Positions 27,338 to 36,021 of a stretch of 64,000 nucleotides of DNA are shown in pieces. Both the position numbers and the translations under genes were made by a program. The DNA is taken from contig NZ_CP019605.1 of assembly GCF_001997295.1 (NCBI RefSeq), positions 744,001 to 808,000 of the forward strand. Reading direction: 5' to 3'. The stretch comes from Tessaracoccus flavus (lineage in GTDB: Bacteria; Actinomycetota; Actinomycetes; Propionibacteriales; Propionibacteriaceae). How positions within the stretch are numbered: position 1 is the stretch's first letter; the number at the start of each line of letters is the position of its first letter. The notes beneath the pieces were generated by a model that was not told the origin of the DNA, searched no databases, and worked only from the letters and a program-made list of their open reading frames with translations.

Positions 27338-27697
27338 GGACGAGTCGGCCAGATGATCGCGGCCAGCAATGGCTGAGGAAAGTCCGGACTCCACAGAGCA
27401 GGGTGGTGGGTAACGCCCACCCGGGGTGACCCGCGGGACAGTGCCACAGAAAACAGACCGCCTGGCAACAGGTAAGGGTGAAACGGTGGTGTAAGAGACC
27501 ACCAGCGCTCCGGGTGACCGGGGCGGCTGGGTAAACCCCACTCGGAGCAAGACCAAGAAGGCCCTTCGGGGCCGCGGATGTCGTCTGAGCGCTGCTCGCG
27601 CGAGACATCCGGGTAGGTTGCATGATCCCGCCGGCAACGACGGGCCTCAGATAGATGATCATCCTCGACAGAATCCGGCTTACCGGCCGGCTCGTCC
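27338..27697 (+). ncRNA. rnpB: RNase P RNA (class A)
   Basis: Catalytic RNA that removes tRNA 5' leaders. The ends pair to form P1: 27338-27350 (GGACGAGTCGGCC) with 27685-27697 (GGCCGGCTCGTCC). Conserved regions are in order: GAGGAAAGTCCGGACTCC, ACAGAAAACAGACCGCC, GGTAAGGGTGAAACGGTGG, and near the 3' end CAGATAGATGATC and GACAGAATCCGGCTTAC. Length is about 360 nt, normal for an actinobacterial RNA. The open frame that begins inside the RNA belongs to the next gene, whose real start is further on. Confidence 0.96.
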
Positions 27698-27733
27698 CCA
27701 TTCCCGGCGCACTGTCGCCCCGCCCCGCCCCGC

Positions 27734-27739
27734 TAGGGT
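27734..27739 (+). promoter_or_regulatory. -10 box of leaderless ATP-grasp gene
   Basis: TAGGGT with 7 nt to GTG 27747. It fixes a start that clears the rnpB gene. Confidence 0.6.
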
Positions 27740-27746
27740 GTATCGA

Positions 27747-30233
27747 GTGAGTGCCGAAGCGACCGCGAGACGCGAGATAGCGGACTACCGCGCCCGACTG
27801 AGCGGAGGCTGGGACGAGCTAATGGCCCCGACGGGGGTACGCGCCGATCAGCAGCTCATCGCGGACGCGATCGCCGCAAATGGTCTCGACGGTCTCCTCT
27901 CCGCACGCGACGACCTCGCCTCTCTTGTCGACGACGAAGGCATCCACTTCGGAACCGAGGGAGGCCGGGGGTGGCGCGTCGACCCCCTCCCCGTCGTGCT
28001 CGGAGCCGAGGAGTGGGCGCGCCTCGAGGCCGGGTTGCAGCAACGCGCGCGGCTCCTCAGCCTCGTCCTCGCCGACCTGTACGGGGAACAACGCCTCCTC
28101 GCCTCCGGCGCGGTGCCGGCGGAGATCGTCTGGGGGCATCCAGGATTCCTCCACCAGGCGTGCGGAGTGCCGGTGCCTCGCGATCGATGGCTGCCCCTCA
28201 CCGCGACCGATCTCGGCCGTGGGGAGGACGGCCGGTGGACGGTGTTCGCGGATCGGACCGGCACCCCCGCGGGAGCCGGTTACGCCATGGCCAACCGCCG
28301 CCTCACCTCCCGCGTCATGGGCGACCTCCACCACGATGCCCGGCCCGCCCGCCTCCGCAGCTACTTCTCCGCCATGCGGGCCGGCCTGCAGCAGCTGTCC
28401 CCTCACGACGGCCGCACCCCCCGCGGAGTTCTCCTGTGGGCCGGGGCCTCCAGCGAGACCGCGTACGAGCAGGGTTTTCTGGCCACGCTCCTGGGTTACG
28501 CCCTCGTCGAGGCCGAGGATCTGGTGCTCCGCGAGGGGAGAGTCTGGGTCAACGCGCCTGAAGGCCGGACCCTCGTCGACGTCATCCTGCGCCGGGTGTC
28601 GTCGGAACTCGCCGATCCGCTCGAGTTCAGGTCCGAGTCGCAAGTCGGGATCGCCGGTCTCCTGGAGTCGACGCGGCTGGGTAACGTCGTGACGGTCAAC
28701 CCGTTGGGGAGCGGGGTCCTTGAGAACCCGGCGCTTCTCGCGCTGATGCCATCGCTGGCGCCACAACTCCTGGGCGAAGAGCTTCTGCTTCCCACGGCCC
28801 AGACCTGGTGGTGCGGCGACGACAGCGGCCGCTCGCACGTCGCGGCCCACCTTGACCGGCTCCTCATCAAGCCCTTGGGCCGAGGCCGTGGGGGTGAAAC
28901 GCGCGCCGGATGGGAACTCACCACCGACCAACGGGAGTCGCTCCTCGCCCGGATCGAGGCCGAGCCGTGGGCGTGGTGCGCTCAGGAACCCCTCGAGCTC
29001 TCCACCACGCCCCTGGTCACCGATGAGGGCGTTCGCCCGGCACGCTTCGTGCTGCGCTGTTTCGGGGCCCAGGTCGATCACAGCCACGAGGTGCTGGCCG
29101 GTGGACTCGCCAGGGTTGCCGCCGATGACCGGTTCCGCATCTCCAGCGCGGAGGGGGCCCTGAGCAAAGACGTCTGGGTGCTCGACCCAGAGGAGGTGGC
29201 CGAGACCTGGACACCCACCTTCGAGGGGGGACCCATCGCGATCCAGCGGGTCGGACGCCTCGCGCCGAGAATCGCGGACAACCTCTACTGGCTGGGCCGG
29301 TACGTTGAGCGGGCCGACGGCGCCGCGAGGCTACTGCGTCGGGCAGTCGACCTGGCGGGCGACTACGGAGGCCGGCCCGATTCCCGCGGCGCCCAGGTGT
29401 TGGGCGCGGTGCTGCTGGCGGGCGAGCGCATCACCGGCCTGGACCTCAGCAGCGGAGACGTTGGCGGGGCACTCACGCTGATGCGGCCCGCGATCGTCGA
29501 TCAACGGCTGCCCGGTTCTGTGGCCCATGCTGTTCGCAAACTCACCAGAGCGGCGCACGAGGTGCCGGACCTGATGTCGGCCGACCTCTGGCACGTGCTC
29601 GGGCAGCTGGCGCGGACCGTCGACGACGCGGGTCACCGACGCGACCTGCCGGGCGTGCTCGACGACCTGCTCGCGGGGACACTTGCCGTCGCGGGGATCA
29701 ACAACGAAAGCCTGACCCGCGACGCGACGTGGGCGTTCGTCGACGCGGGGATGCGGATCGAGCGCGCCCAGCGCACCCTGGGCGTCGTGCTCCATACCCT
29801 CGGCGAAGATCGGGCGGCGGTGGTGGAGGCGCAACTCGTGGATGCGATCCTCGAGTTCAGCGAGTCGCTCATCACGCATCGACGCCGTTCTGCGTCGGGT
29901 GAGGGGCCCCGGAACCCCGCAGCAGCGGCAGCGTCCCTCCTCGTCACTGATCCTGCCAACCCGCGGTCGGCGGCTTTCCAGGTTGCCCGACTGGCCGACG
30001 ACCTGAGGATCGCCGGGGACGAGGAGTTGGCCGCCGCCCTCTCCGGCCTGGCCCTGACCAGCGCCGACATGGAGGTCCTCATCGAGGGACCCCGGCGCGA
30101 CTTCGCCCACTTCGTCGCCGCCCAACTGAAGGAGCTGCGCGCGTTCTCCGATGACCTGGTCAGGCGCCACCTGACCCGCTCCGCCCCCCGGCGGGCGATG
30201 CTGGCCGGGTGGGGCGAAGGTGAGGACACGTGA
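27747..30233 (+). CDS. Fused circularly permuted ATP-grasp / alpha-E domain protein
   Basis: A 828-residue fusion. The N-terminal part (about 1-490) is the circularly permuted type 2 ATP-grasp domain (DUF404/DUF407 family), with LTDLYGEQ-like (LADLYGEQRLLASG) and LVDVILRRV segments. The C-terminal part (about 520-828) is the alpha-E (DUF403) domain, beginning LAPRIADNLYWLGRYVERA. In many bacteria these are separate genes next to transglutaminases and are predicted to make or attach a peptide. Here they are one chain followed by a coupled transglutaminase. The reaction is unproven. GTG 27747 is chosen because of the leaderless promoter and because upstream codons lie in rnpB. Confidence 0.9.
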   Translation: MSAEATARREIADYRARLSGGWDELMAPTGVRADQQLIADAIAANGLDGLLSARDDLASLVDDEGIHFGTEGGRGWRVDPLPVVLGAEEWARLEAGLQQRARLLSLVLADLYGEQRLLASGAVPAEIVWGHPGFLHQACGVPVPRDRWLPLTATDLGRGEDGRWTVFADRTGTPAGAGYAMANRRLTSRVMGDLHHDARPARLRSYFSAMRAGLQQLSPHDGRTPRGVLLWAGASSETAYEQGFLATLLGYALVEAEDLVLREGRVWVNAPEGRTLVDVILRRVSSELADPLEFRSESQVGIAGLLESTRLGNVVTVNPLGSGVLENPALLALMPSLAPQLLGEELLLPTAQTWWCGDDSGRSHVAAHLDRLLIKPLGRGRGGETRAGWELTTDQRESLLARIEAEPWAWCAQEPLELSTTPLVTDEGVRPARFVLRCFGAQVDHSHEVLAGGLARVAADDRFRISSAEGALSKDVWVLDPEEVAETWTPTFEGGPIAIQRVGRLAPRIADNLYWLGRYVERADGAARLLRRAVDLAGDYGGRPDSRGAQVLGAVLLAGERITGLDLSSGDVGGALTLMRPAIVDQRLPGSVAHAVRKLTRAAHEVPDLMSADLWHVLGQLARTVDDAGHRRDLPGVLDDLLAGTLAVAGINNESLTRDATWAFVDAGMRIERAQRTLGVVLHTLGEDRAAVVEAQLVDAILEFSESLITHRRRSASGEGPRNPAAAAASLLVTDPANPRSAAFQVARLADDLRIAGDEELAAALSGLALTSADMEVLIEGPRRDFAHFVAAQLKELRAFSDDLVRRHLTRSAPRRAMLAGWGEGEDT

Positions 30234-31183
30234 GGCAGGCACCCGAGAATCTGGCTGCCCGCCGCTACTTCGTCAAGCACAGGACCAGCTACCTCTACTC
30301 CGAACCGGTCACCCTCTGCCACGAGCGCGGGTTCCTCACCCCACGGCAGGCTCCGAGCCAGACCGTGCTTGCGCACGGCACCCGCGTGACACCCGAGCCG
30401 CTGCTGGAGAGCGTGCACACCGACCGCTTCGGTAACACCAGTCACTACCTGGAGATCCACTACCCCCACACGCAGCTCGAGGTCGTCAAGGAGGCGATCG
30501 TCGACGTCGCGTGGCCAGAGATCCACACGGACCAGCTCGACCAGTGGACCCTGGGGTCCGCGCAGAGGGCGATCGCCGGCAATGCGGCGCTCCGGCTTGA
30601 TCGAGCGATGTACGGCCTACCGTCGCGCTACGTCGACGCCCCCGGCGGTCTGGACGCGTACGCCGACACGATCCTCGCCCCCAACCTGGGCTTCGGGCAG
30701 GCTCTGGTGGAGCTCACCCGCGGCATCCACCGCGACTTCGCATACCGGCCCGGCGTCACGTCCGTCCGCACGACGGTGGGGGAACTGCTCGACCTGCGTG
30801 CCGGCGTCTGCCAGGACTTCACCCATCTCGGGTTGGCGATCCTGCGCAGCCTCGGCATCCCCGCCCGCTACGTCTCCGGCTACATCGAGACCCGGCCCGC
30901 CCCAGGCAAGCAGAAGTTGGAGGGATCGGACGCGTCACACGCCTGGATCTCGGCGCTCGCTCCGAACGGAGCCTGGATCGACGTCGACCCGACGAATGCC
31001 CAGTTCGCGGACTCCCGCTACATCGTCACCGCCTGGGGCCGTGACTTCGCCGACGTGAGCCCCCTCCGGGGGGTGGTGGTGACGGAGGCCGCGTCGTCGA
31101 GGATGTCGGTCGGGGTCGACGTTTTGCCCATGGTCGGCGACGACGCGCCCCCGATCAGCGTGCTGGGACTCAGCCTCAGCTGA
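30230..31183 (+). CDS. Transglutaminase-like protein (ATP-grasp cluster)
   Basis: A 317-residue protein. The N-terminal beta domain (YFVKHRTSYLYSEPV) is the transglutaminase-associated bacterial domain. The papain-like core has RAGVCQDFTHLGLAILRSLG with the catalytic Cys near residue 200, then SHAWISALAPNGAWIDVDPT with the His and Asp. It begins with GTG overlapping the ATP-grasp stop by four bases (GTGA), so the two are co-translated. In the conserved cluster such proteins are predicted peptidases or cross-linking enzymes acting on the ATP-grasp product. It converges with the next gene, overlapping by 8 bp. Confidence 0.9.
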   Translation: MRQAPENLAARRYFVKHRTSYLYSEPVTLCHERGFLTPRQAPSQTVLAHGTRVTPEPLLESVHTDRFGNTSHYLEIHYPHTQLEVVKEAIVDVAWPEIHTDQLDQWTLGSAQRAIAGNAALRLDRAMYGLPSRYVDAPGGLDAYADTILAPNLGFGQALVELTRGIHRDFAYRPGVTSVRTTVGELLDLRAGVCQDFTHLGLAILRSLGIPARYVSGYIETRPAPGKQKLEGSDASHAWISALAPNGAWIDVDPTNAQFADSRYIVTAWGRDFADVSPLRGVVVTEAASSRMSVGVDVLPMVGDDAPPISVLGLSLS

Positions 31184-31979
31184 GTGTCGCGGGCTCTGAG
31201 CGATCGTCGACCGGAAGATCGCCGTCCACCCACGCGTTCACCGTCATGGATGTCAGCACGGTGCGGCCGCCGAGCGTGGTCATGAACGCGGTATCGGCCG
31301 CGTCCCGCCCGGTACAGATCCGCACCATCGACTGACGGGGAGCCAGCCCGGTGGCGTCGATCACGTGCCAGCGACCCTCGAGGAAGACCTCCGCGACCGC
31401 GTGGAAGTCCATCGGTTTCAGACCCGGAGCGTAGACCGACGCCATCCGGGCGGGAACGTTGCGACCCCGCAGGAGCGCGACCACGAGGTGCGCATAGTCC
31501 CGGCAGACGCCTGCGCGATCGAGATAGGTCTCCAGGGCGCCGTCGACGACCCGGCTTGACCCCGGCCGGTAGGCGATGTTCGTGCTGACCCAGTCGGTCA
31601 CCGCCCGGACCAACTCCCGGCCCGTGAGACCCTCGAAGTGGGCGTGTGCCAGGTTGGCGAGCCGGTCCGAGTCGCAGTAGCGGGAGGGTCGCGTGTAGAG
31701 GATCTCATCGATGCCGAGCAGCGGCGGCTCGGGGCTGCGGCCGTGTACGGCCGCGGTGTAGTCGACGGTGAGGCTCCCCACGGGGGTCTCCCGGAGCCGA
31801 TGGAGGCGGCTGCCCGACGGCGCGACGACTTCCTCGACGGCAACGTCCTCGTCGCCGACTCTGAAGGAGAGGGTCTCCCGCACCTCCGGGTACTCGCTGC
31901 TGACCGCAACGGAGAACACCAGGTCGGCCGGCTGGCGAACGTCGACGATCAGGGTGCTGGAGACATGGCGGCTGGTCAC
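31176..31979 (-). CDS. Transglutaminase-like protein
   Basis: Second transglutaminase-fold protein, 267 residues, convergent with the first. The catalytic Cys is in RAGVCRDYAHLVVALLRG near residue 158, and the His is in MDFHAVAEVFLEGRWHVIDAT near 196. The N-terminus is a beta-rich domain. GTG 31979 is preferred over GTG 31985 because TAGATT lies 6 nt before it. It forms its own leaderless unit but sits with the ATP-grasp/transglutaminase pair, so a shared pathway is plausible. Confidence 0.88.
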   Translation of the reverse strand: MTSRHVSSTLIVDVRQPADLVFSVAVSSEYPEVRETLSFRVGDEDVAVEEVVAPSGSRLHRLRETPVGSLTVDYTAAVHGRSPEPPLLGIDEILYTRPSRYCDSDRLANLAHAHFEGLTGRELVRAVTDWVSTNIAYRPGSSRVVDGALETYLDRAGVCRDYAHLVVALLRGRNVPARMASVYAPGLKPMDFHAVAEVFLEGRWHVIDATGLAPRQSMVRICTGRDAADTAFMTTLGGRTVLTSMTVNAWVDGDLPVDDRSEPATLS

Positions 31980-31985
31980 CGCCAC

Positions 31986-31991
31986 AATCTA
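31986..31991 (-). promoter_or_regulatory. -10 box of leaderless transglutaminase gene
   Basis: TAGATT with 6 nt to GTG 31979. Confidence 0.5.
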
Positions 31992-32011
31992 GCCTGCAGG
32001 CGAAGGGCGGA

Positions 32012-32887
32012 TCACATCGGGGGAGGCGGTGAGGAGGGGAGCGTCAGAATCTCCGCGCCGTCGTTGGTCACGACGAGGGAATGCTCGAACTGCGCCACCC
32101 GCGAGCCGTCGGTGGTGATCACGGTCCAGTCGTCGTCCCACACATCGGTGTCGTGTCCGCCCAGCGTCAGCATGGGCTCGATGGTGAAGGTCATGCCCGG
32201 CTGCATGAGGGTGTCCATCCGGGGCTCGTCGTAGTGGAGGATGACCAGCCCAGAGTGGAACGCCGTGTGGACGCCGTGGCCGGTGTAGTCCCGGATGACC
32301 CCGTAGCCGAACCGCTTGGCGTACGCCTCGATGACGCGGCCGATCACCGAGACGGGACGGCCCGGACGCACCGCCTTGATCGCGCGGTTGAGCGCCTCCT
32401 GGGTGCGCTCGGTCAGCAGCCGCGACTCCTCGTCGACATCTCCGCAGAAGAACGTGTAGCAGTTGTCTCCGTGCACGCCGTCCTTGTAGGCGGTGACGTC
32501 GATCTTGACCAGGTCGCCGTCCTCGAGCGGTCGAAGATCGGGGATCCCGTGGCAGACCACCTCGTTGACGCTGGTGCACACCGACTTCGGGAACCCGCGG
32601 TAGCCGAGCGCGGACGGGTAGGCGCCGTGGTCGAGCATGTACTGGTGAGCGACGGCGTCGAGCTGATCGGTGGTGACCCCGGGTGCGATGGCCTTGCCGG
32701 CCTCATGCATCGCGTCGGCCGCGATGCGCCCTGCCACCCGCATCTTCTCGATGATCTCCGAGGTCTGCACGTCGGAGCCGGTGTACGGCTTCGGCGCGGG
32801 CCTGCCCACGTATTCGGGGCGGCGGATGGTGCGCGGGACGTCGCGGAGGGGGGTGATGTCGAACGGAGTAATGGGGGTCACGGTCAT
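32012..32887 (-). CDS. map: Methionine aminopeptidase, type I, with N-terminal extension
   Basis: Removes initiator Met from nascent proteins. It has 291 residues. The first 40 or so (with prolines, P-A-P-K-P-Y) resemble the linker of mycobacterial MetAP1c that binds the ribosome. Metal ligands are visible in [19 protein letters not shown] (two Asp), [13 protein letters not shown] (His) and [13 protein letters not shown] (Glu), with a final Glu before HSLVVT. The start is uncertain: ATG 32887 is only 2 nt after a TAGACT box, whereas GTG 32881 (two codons later) is 8 nt after it and may be the real leaderless start. Confidence 0.95.
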   Translation of the reverse strand: MTVTPITPFDITPLRDVPRTIRRPEYVGRPAPKPYTGSDVQTSEIIEKMRVAGRIAADAMHEAGKAIAPGVTTDQLDAVAHQYMLDHGAYPSALGYRGFPKSVCTSVNEVVCHGIPDLRPLEDGDLVKIDVTAYKDGVHGDNCYTFFCGDVDEESRLLTERTQEALNRAIKAVRPGRPVSVIGRVIEAYAKRFGYGVIRDYTGHGVHTAFHSGLVILHYDEPRMDTLMQPGMTFTIEPMLTLGGHDTDVWDDDWTVITTDGSRVAQFEHSLVVTNDGAEILTLPSSPPPPM

Positions 32888-32889
32888 CC

Positions 32890-32895
32890 AGTCTA
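32890..32895 (-). promoter_or_regulatory. -10 box of map
   Basis: TAGACT on the minus strand. Its distance to ATG 32887 (2 nt) is too short, which suggests initiation at GTG 32881. Confidence 0.5.
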
Positions 32896-32917
32896 GCCCG
32901 CGGTGCTCCCGCGACGA

Positions 32918-33766
32918 TCAGCCGTCGTAGCGTAACGTTTCGAGCGAGACGGCGACCTGCTCGAGGTTCTCCTCGTGGCCGATGGTGGCGCACGACACGT
33001 AGACGGAGAACCTGTCCTCGTCGTCGGTGGGGACGACGATGATGTCGACGACGTCACCCTCGATGCCGTTGTGGATCTGGTTGCCGACGTACACGTTTGA
33101 CTGCAGACGCCAGCCGATCCGGTCCGACACCACGTACTCCTCGTTGATGAGGATCTCCCGCTTGGTGAAGCCGAGGAACATCCCCGACGAGGCCATGCAC
33201 GTGACGAACTGCTCCGCCATCGTGGCCGGGTTCTGGGCGAATCCGTCCGAGACCTTGATGTAGCCCACCCCGACGTTGCTGATCCAGCCGGGGGCGATGT
33301 CGCGGATGACGGAGTTGTAGTCGTACATCCAGTCGATCCAGGCGGGGCTCTCCCTCCACTCGCGGCCGGGCGGTTCCTGGATCGTCAGACCCCCGCCGCT
33401 GATCTCGCCGCCACGCACCTCGCTGCGGGGGAACTCGTCCGAGATGGGGCAGTCGATCGGAGCGCCGAATCCGCTCTCGATGGCGGTGGGCGAAGGCGTC
33501 TCGCTCGGCACGAGCTCGTTCCACTGGCTCCCGGTCGGCCGGGCCGTCCGCGTATCGACGGGGGTCGCCCCGAAAGGGCTGGAGCTGTTGGGCAGGAAGA
33601 CGAGCGCCGCCACCAGCGCACCCACGACGACGAGCGCGAGCACGAACCACAGCCAGGCGTTGGGGCGCCGGCTGGTGCGGGTGTCGAGGTCGGCCCAGCG
33701 CGCGCCATCCCAGTAACGCCGCCCCGAGGGCGCCGTCGGATCTGCGTACCAGCCCGGCTCTGCCAT
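32918..33766 (-). CDS. DUF2510 membrane-anchored protein
   Basis: A 282-residue protein from ATG 33766. The N-terminal DUF2510 motif GWYADPTAPSGRRYWDGARW spans residues 5-24. It is followed by a basic stretch and one membrane helix (AWLWFVLALVVVGALVAAL, about residues 38-56). The rest is predicted extracytoplasmic, with Ser/Pro-rich then folded sequence. No known catalytic motif was seen. A longer frame from 33871 is rejected, because the leaderless TACACT box is 6 nt before ATG 33766. Function unknown. Divergent from glnA2. Confidence 0.85.
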   Translation of the reverse strand: MAEPGWYADPTAPSGRRYWDGARWADLDTRTSRRPNAWLWFVLALVVVGALVAALVFLPNSSSPFGATPVDTRTARPTGSQWNELVPSETPSPTAIESGFGAPIDCPISDEFPRSEVRGGEISGGGLTIQEPPGREWRESPAWIDWMYDYNSVIRDIAPGWISNVGVGYIKVSDGFAQNPATMAEQFVTCMASSGMFLGFTKREILINEEYVVSDRIGWRLQSNVYVGNQIHNGIEGDVVDIIVVPTDDEDRFSVYVSCATIGHEENLEQVAVSLETLRYDG

Positions 33767-33772
33767 GCGGCC

Positions 33773-33778
33773 AGTGTA
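33773..33778 (-). promoter_or_regulatory. -10 box of leaderless DUF2510 gene
   Basis: TACACT with 6 nt to ATG 33766. Confidence 0.55.
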
Positions 33779-33868
33779 GTCAGGCCGACGTCGCACCCCA
33801 GATCGTCGGACGGGGGCCCGGAAGTGTGCAGATGCGTGGGATGTCACGCGCCTGAAACAATCTCGGGG

Positions 33869-33874
33869 CACACT
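33869..33874 (+). promoter_or_regulatory. -10 box of leaderless glnA2
   Basis: CACACT, a one-base variant of TACACT, with 6 nt to ATG 33881. Confidence 0.4.
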
Positions 33875-33880
33875 GGGCCC

Positions 33881-35206
33881 ATGGATAGGCAGACTGAGTT
33901 CGTGCTGCGCTCAATGGAGGAACGCGGCATCCGGTTCGTCAGGCTCTGGTTCACCGACGTGCTCGGCTCGCTGAAGTCGGTGGCGATCGCGCCCGCCGAA
34001 GTCGAAGGGGCCATCGCGGAGGGTGTCGGGTTCGACGGGTCCGCGATCGAAGGGTTCGCGCGCGTCTTCGAGTCGGACATGGTGGCGCACCCCGACCCGT
34101 CGACCTACCAGGTGCTGCCCTGGCGCGAAGGGGGCCGCTCGACGGCGCGGATGCTCTGCGACATCCGTCTCCCGGATGGGTCGCCGAGCTTCGCCGACCC
34201 GCGCTACGTCCTCAAGCGCGCTCTCGACGGGGCCGGCCGCAAGGGCTTCACCTTCTACATCCACCCGGAGATCGAGTTCTTCCTGCTGCGGACGCTCAAC
34301 CCGCCGACGCCGCTCGACGAGGGCGGATACTTCGACCACACGACGCTCGGCGACGGCACGGACTTCCGGCGCGACGCCATCACCATGCTCGAGCAGATGG
34401 GCATCTCCGTGGAGTTCAGCCACCACGAGGCGGCGCCGGGGCAGCACGAGATCGACCTGCGGTACGCCGACGCCCTCACGATGGCTGACAACGTCATGAC
34501 GTTCCGCGTCGTCATCCGCGAGGTGGCGGTCAGCCAGGGCATTCACGCCTCCTTCATGCCGAAGCCGTTCTCTGAGCATCCGGGCTCCGGAATGCACACC
34601 CACATGTCACTGTTCGAGGGCGACACCAACGCCTTCTACGACGCCGCCGACGAGTATCACCTGTCGAAGACGGCCAAACAGTTCATCGCGGGGCTCCTGC
34701 GCCACGCACCCGAGATCACCGCGGTCACCAACCAGTGGGTCAACTCCTACAAGCGCCTCGTCGGAGGCGACGAGGCGCCGTCCTACGCCTGCTGGGGTCG
34801 CTCCAACCGGTCCGCGCTCATCCGCATCCCCCAGTTCACCCCCGGCAAGACGTCGTCGGCGCGCATCGAGTACCGGGCGGTGGACGCCGCGGTCAACCCC
34901 TACCTCGCGTACGCGTTGATGCTCAATGCCGGACTCAAGGGCATCGAGGAGGAGTACCAGCTTCCGGAGGAGACCGAGGACGAGGTGTGGCGGCTCACCG
35001 ACCGGGAGCGGCAGGCGATCGGTATCCGTGAGCTTCCGAGGAACCTGGACCAGGCGCTGCGCCTCATGGAGGAGAGCGAAGTGGTCGCCGAGACACTCGG
35101 CGAGCACGTCTTCGAGTACTTCCTGAGGAACAAGCGCGAGGAGTTCGCGGTTTACCGCCGGCAGGTCACGCCCTGGGAGCTGGAGCGTCACATCCGCGTG
35201 ATGTGA
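33881..35206 (+). CDS. glnA2: Glutamine synthetase family protein, GlnA2 type
   Basis: A 441-residue type I glutamine synthetase. The N-terminal beta-grasp domain has DVLGSLKSVAIAP, followed by GVGFDGSAIEGFARVFESDM. The catalytic barrel has HPEIEFFLL, GQHEIDLRYADAL and SGMHTHMSLF. The C-terminal region lacks the DLY tyrosine loop that GlnE adenylylates in GlnA1; it reads D-E-V-W-R-L at the corresponding place. Actinobacterial GlnA2 proteins can use polyamines or other amines rather than ammonium, so this may be a gamma-glutamyl-amine synthetase. The order glnA2-glnE-glnA1 is conserved in actinobacteria. Confidence 0.94.
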   Translation: MDRQTEFVLRSMEERGIRFVRLWFTDVLGSLKSVAIAPAEVEGAIAEGVGFDGSAIEGFARVFESDMVAHPDPSTYQVLPWREGGRSTARMLCDIRLPDGSPSFADPRYVLKRALDGAGRKGFTFYIHPEIEFFLLRTLNPPTPLDEGGYFDHTTLGDGTDFRRDAITMLEQMGISVEFSHHEAAPGQHEIDLRYADALTMADNVMTFRVVIREVAVSQGIHASFMPKPFSEHPGSGMHTHMSLFEGDTNAFYDAADEYHLSKTAKQFIAGLLRHAPEITAVTNQWVNSYKRLVGGDEAPSYACWGRSNRSALIRIPQFTPGKTSSARIEYRAVDAAVNPYLAYALMLNAGLKGIEEEYQLPEETEDEVWRLTDRERQAIGIRELPRNLDQALRLMEESEVVAETLGEHVFEYFLRNKREEFAVYRRQVTPWELERHIRVM

Positions 35207-35217
35207 GCCTCCTGCCG

Positions 35218-35640
35218 CTAGAGCAGAGGGAACGCGCGCTCGGTCTCAGCCGCGTGGGCGCCGCTCGCCCGGAGCGGTGCTTCTGCCCAGTCGAGACGTC
35301 CAGCCGCAAGGGCGGCGAACGTCTCCGGGTCCATCTCCACGACGTTGGGGGGAGTACCGCGGGTATGTCGTGGCCCTGAGTCGAACCCGATCTGGACCGC
35401 TGCGTAGGGCGGGACCCGCACCTCGATACTCGCCCCCGGGTGCCGCTCGCCGAGGAGGGAACACCCGGCGCGGGCGACGGCCGCCAACAGGACGGCCCCC
35501 AGCGGCTCGGGGGCCTGGGCGGCCTGCAGCAGCAGTCCCGTCAGGTCTGGACGGCGGCCGGCCAGCACCGCGTCCAGTTCTGCGTGGTCCTCGAATCGTG
35601 CGCGCAGCGCGGCAACCACAGCGGGGGACGGCTTGAACAT
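35218..35640 (-). CDS. SCP_3 (bacterial sterol-carrier-like) domain protein
   Basis: A 140-residue protein with an N-terminal helical part and a C-terminal SCP-like fold containing ASIEVRVPPYAAVQIG and HTRGTPPNVVEMDPETF, the signature of the actinobacterial sterol carrier family (SCP_3). Function unknown; such proteins often lie beside glnA2/glnE. ATG 35640 is chosen. The frame stays open upstream to 35865, but that part runs through dispersed repeats and has no domain. Convergent with glnA2, 11 bp apart. Confidence 0.85.
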   Translation of the reverse strand: MFKPSPAVVAALRARFEDHAELDAVLAGRRPDLTGLLLQAAQAPEPLGAVLLAAVARAGCSLLGERHPGASIEVRVPPYAAVQIGFDSGPRHTRGTPPNVVEMDPETFAALAAGRLDWAEAPLRASGAHAAETERAFPLL

Positions 35641-35660
35641 GCGCGCAAGGATACGCGCCG

Positions 35661-35874
35661 GTTCCCTGGGCTCGTCGAAGGGTAGCGACCGGTCCCTGAG
35701 CATGGCCAGCTCGCTCAGGGAGCAGCCCGTGGGTCGCGGTTGATCCCTGAGCAGGGCCGGCTCGCTTTGCGAGCAGCCCGTCCGTCGAAGGGTTACGGCC
35801 GCGACTATGATCGCCGCCCTAGGGCGGGGGCGGCGGTAGGGATCGGGGCCGTTACCCTTCGACAAGCTCAGGGA
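35661..35874. repeat. Inverted copies of the CCCTGAGCTTGTCGAAGG-type repeat
   Basis: TCCCTGGGCTCGTCGAAGGG (35661-35680) and CCCTTCGACAAGCTCAGGGA (35855-35874) are imperfect inverse copies bounding about 215 bp. Between them lie two diverged hairpins built from CCCTGAGC and GCTCAGGG pieces. This 18-20 bp motif is a dispersed intergenic repeat I recall from many high-GC genomes. No gene was seen inside the region. Confidence 0.6.
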
Positions 35875-35970
35875 ACAGGAGGCGACAAGCTCAGGGAGCA
35901 GGAAGCGACGAGCTCAGGGAGCAGGAAGCGACGAGCTCAGGGAGCAGGAAGCGACAAGCTCAGGGGGCAA
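35861..35970. repeat. 23-bp tandem repeat array
   Basis: Five copies of a unit beginning GACAAGCTCAGGGAGCAGGA start at 35861, 35884, 35907, 35930 and 35953, an exact 23-bp period, with A/G variation at one position. It grows out of the dispersed repeat at 35855 and ends about 50 bp before glnE. Confidence 0.85.
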
Positions 35971-36009
35971 CTCTTGCGCGCAAGGGGCTCCGGTCACGGG
36001 TGCGCTGAG

Positions 36010-36015
36010 TAGGGT
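36010..36015 (+). promoter_or_regulatory. -10 box of leaderless glnE
   Basis: TAGGGT with 6 nt to GTG 36022. Confidence 0.6.
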
Positions 36016-36021
36016 AGGCGG

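Noticed and set aside
27618..27746. ATP-grasp gene starting inside rnpB
   Set aside because: The first 43 codons lie within or just after the RNase P RNA. GTG 27747 has a leaderless promoter and gives the full domain.
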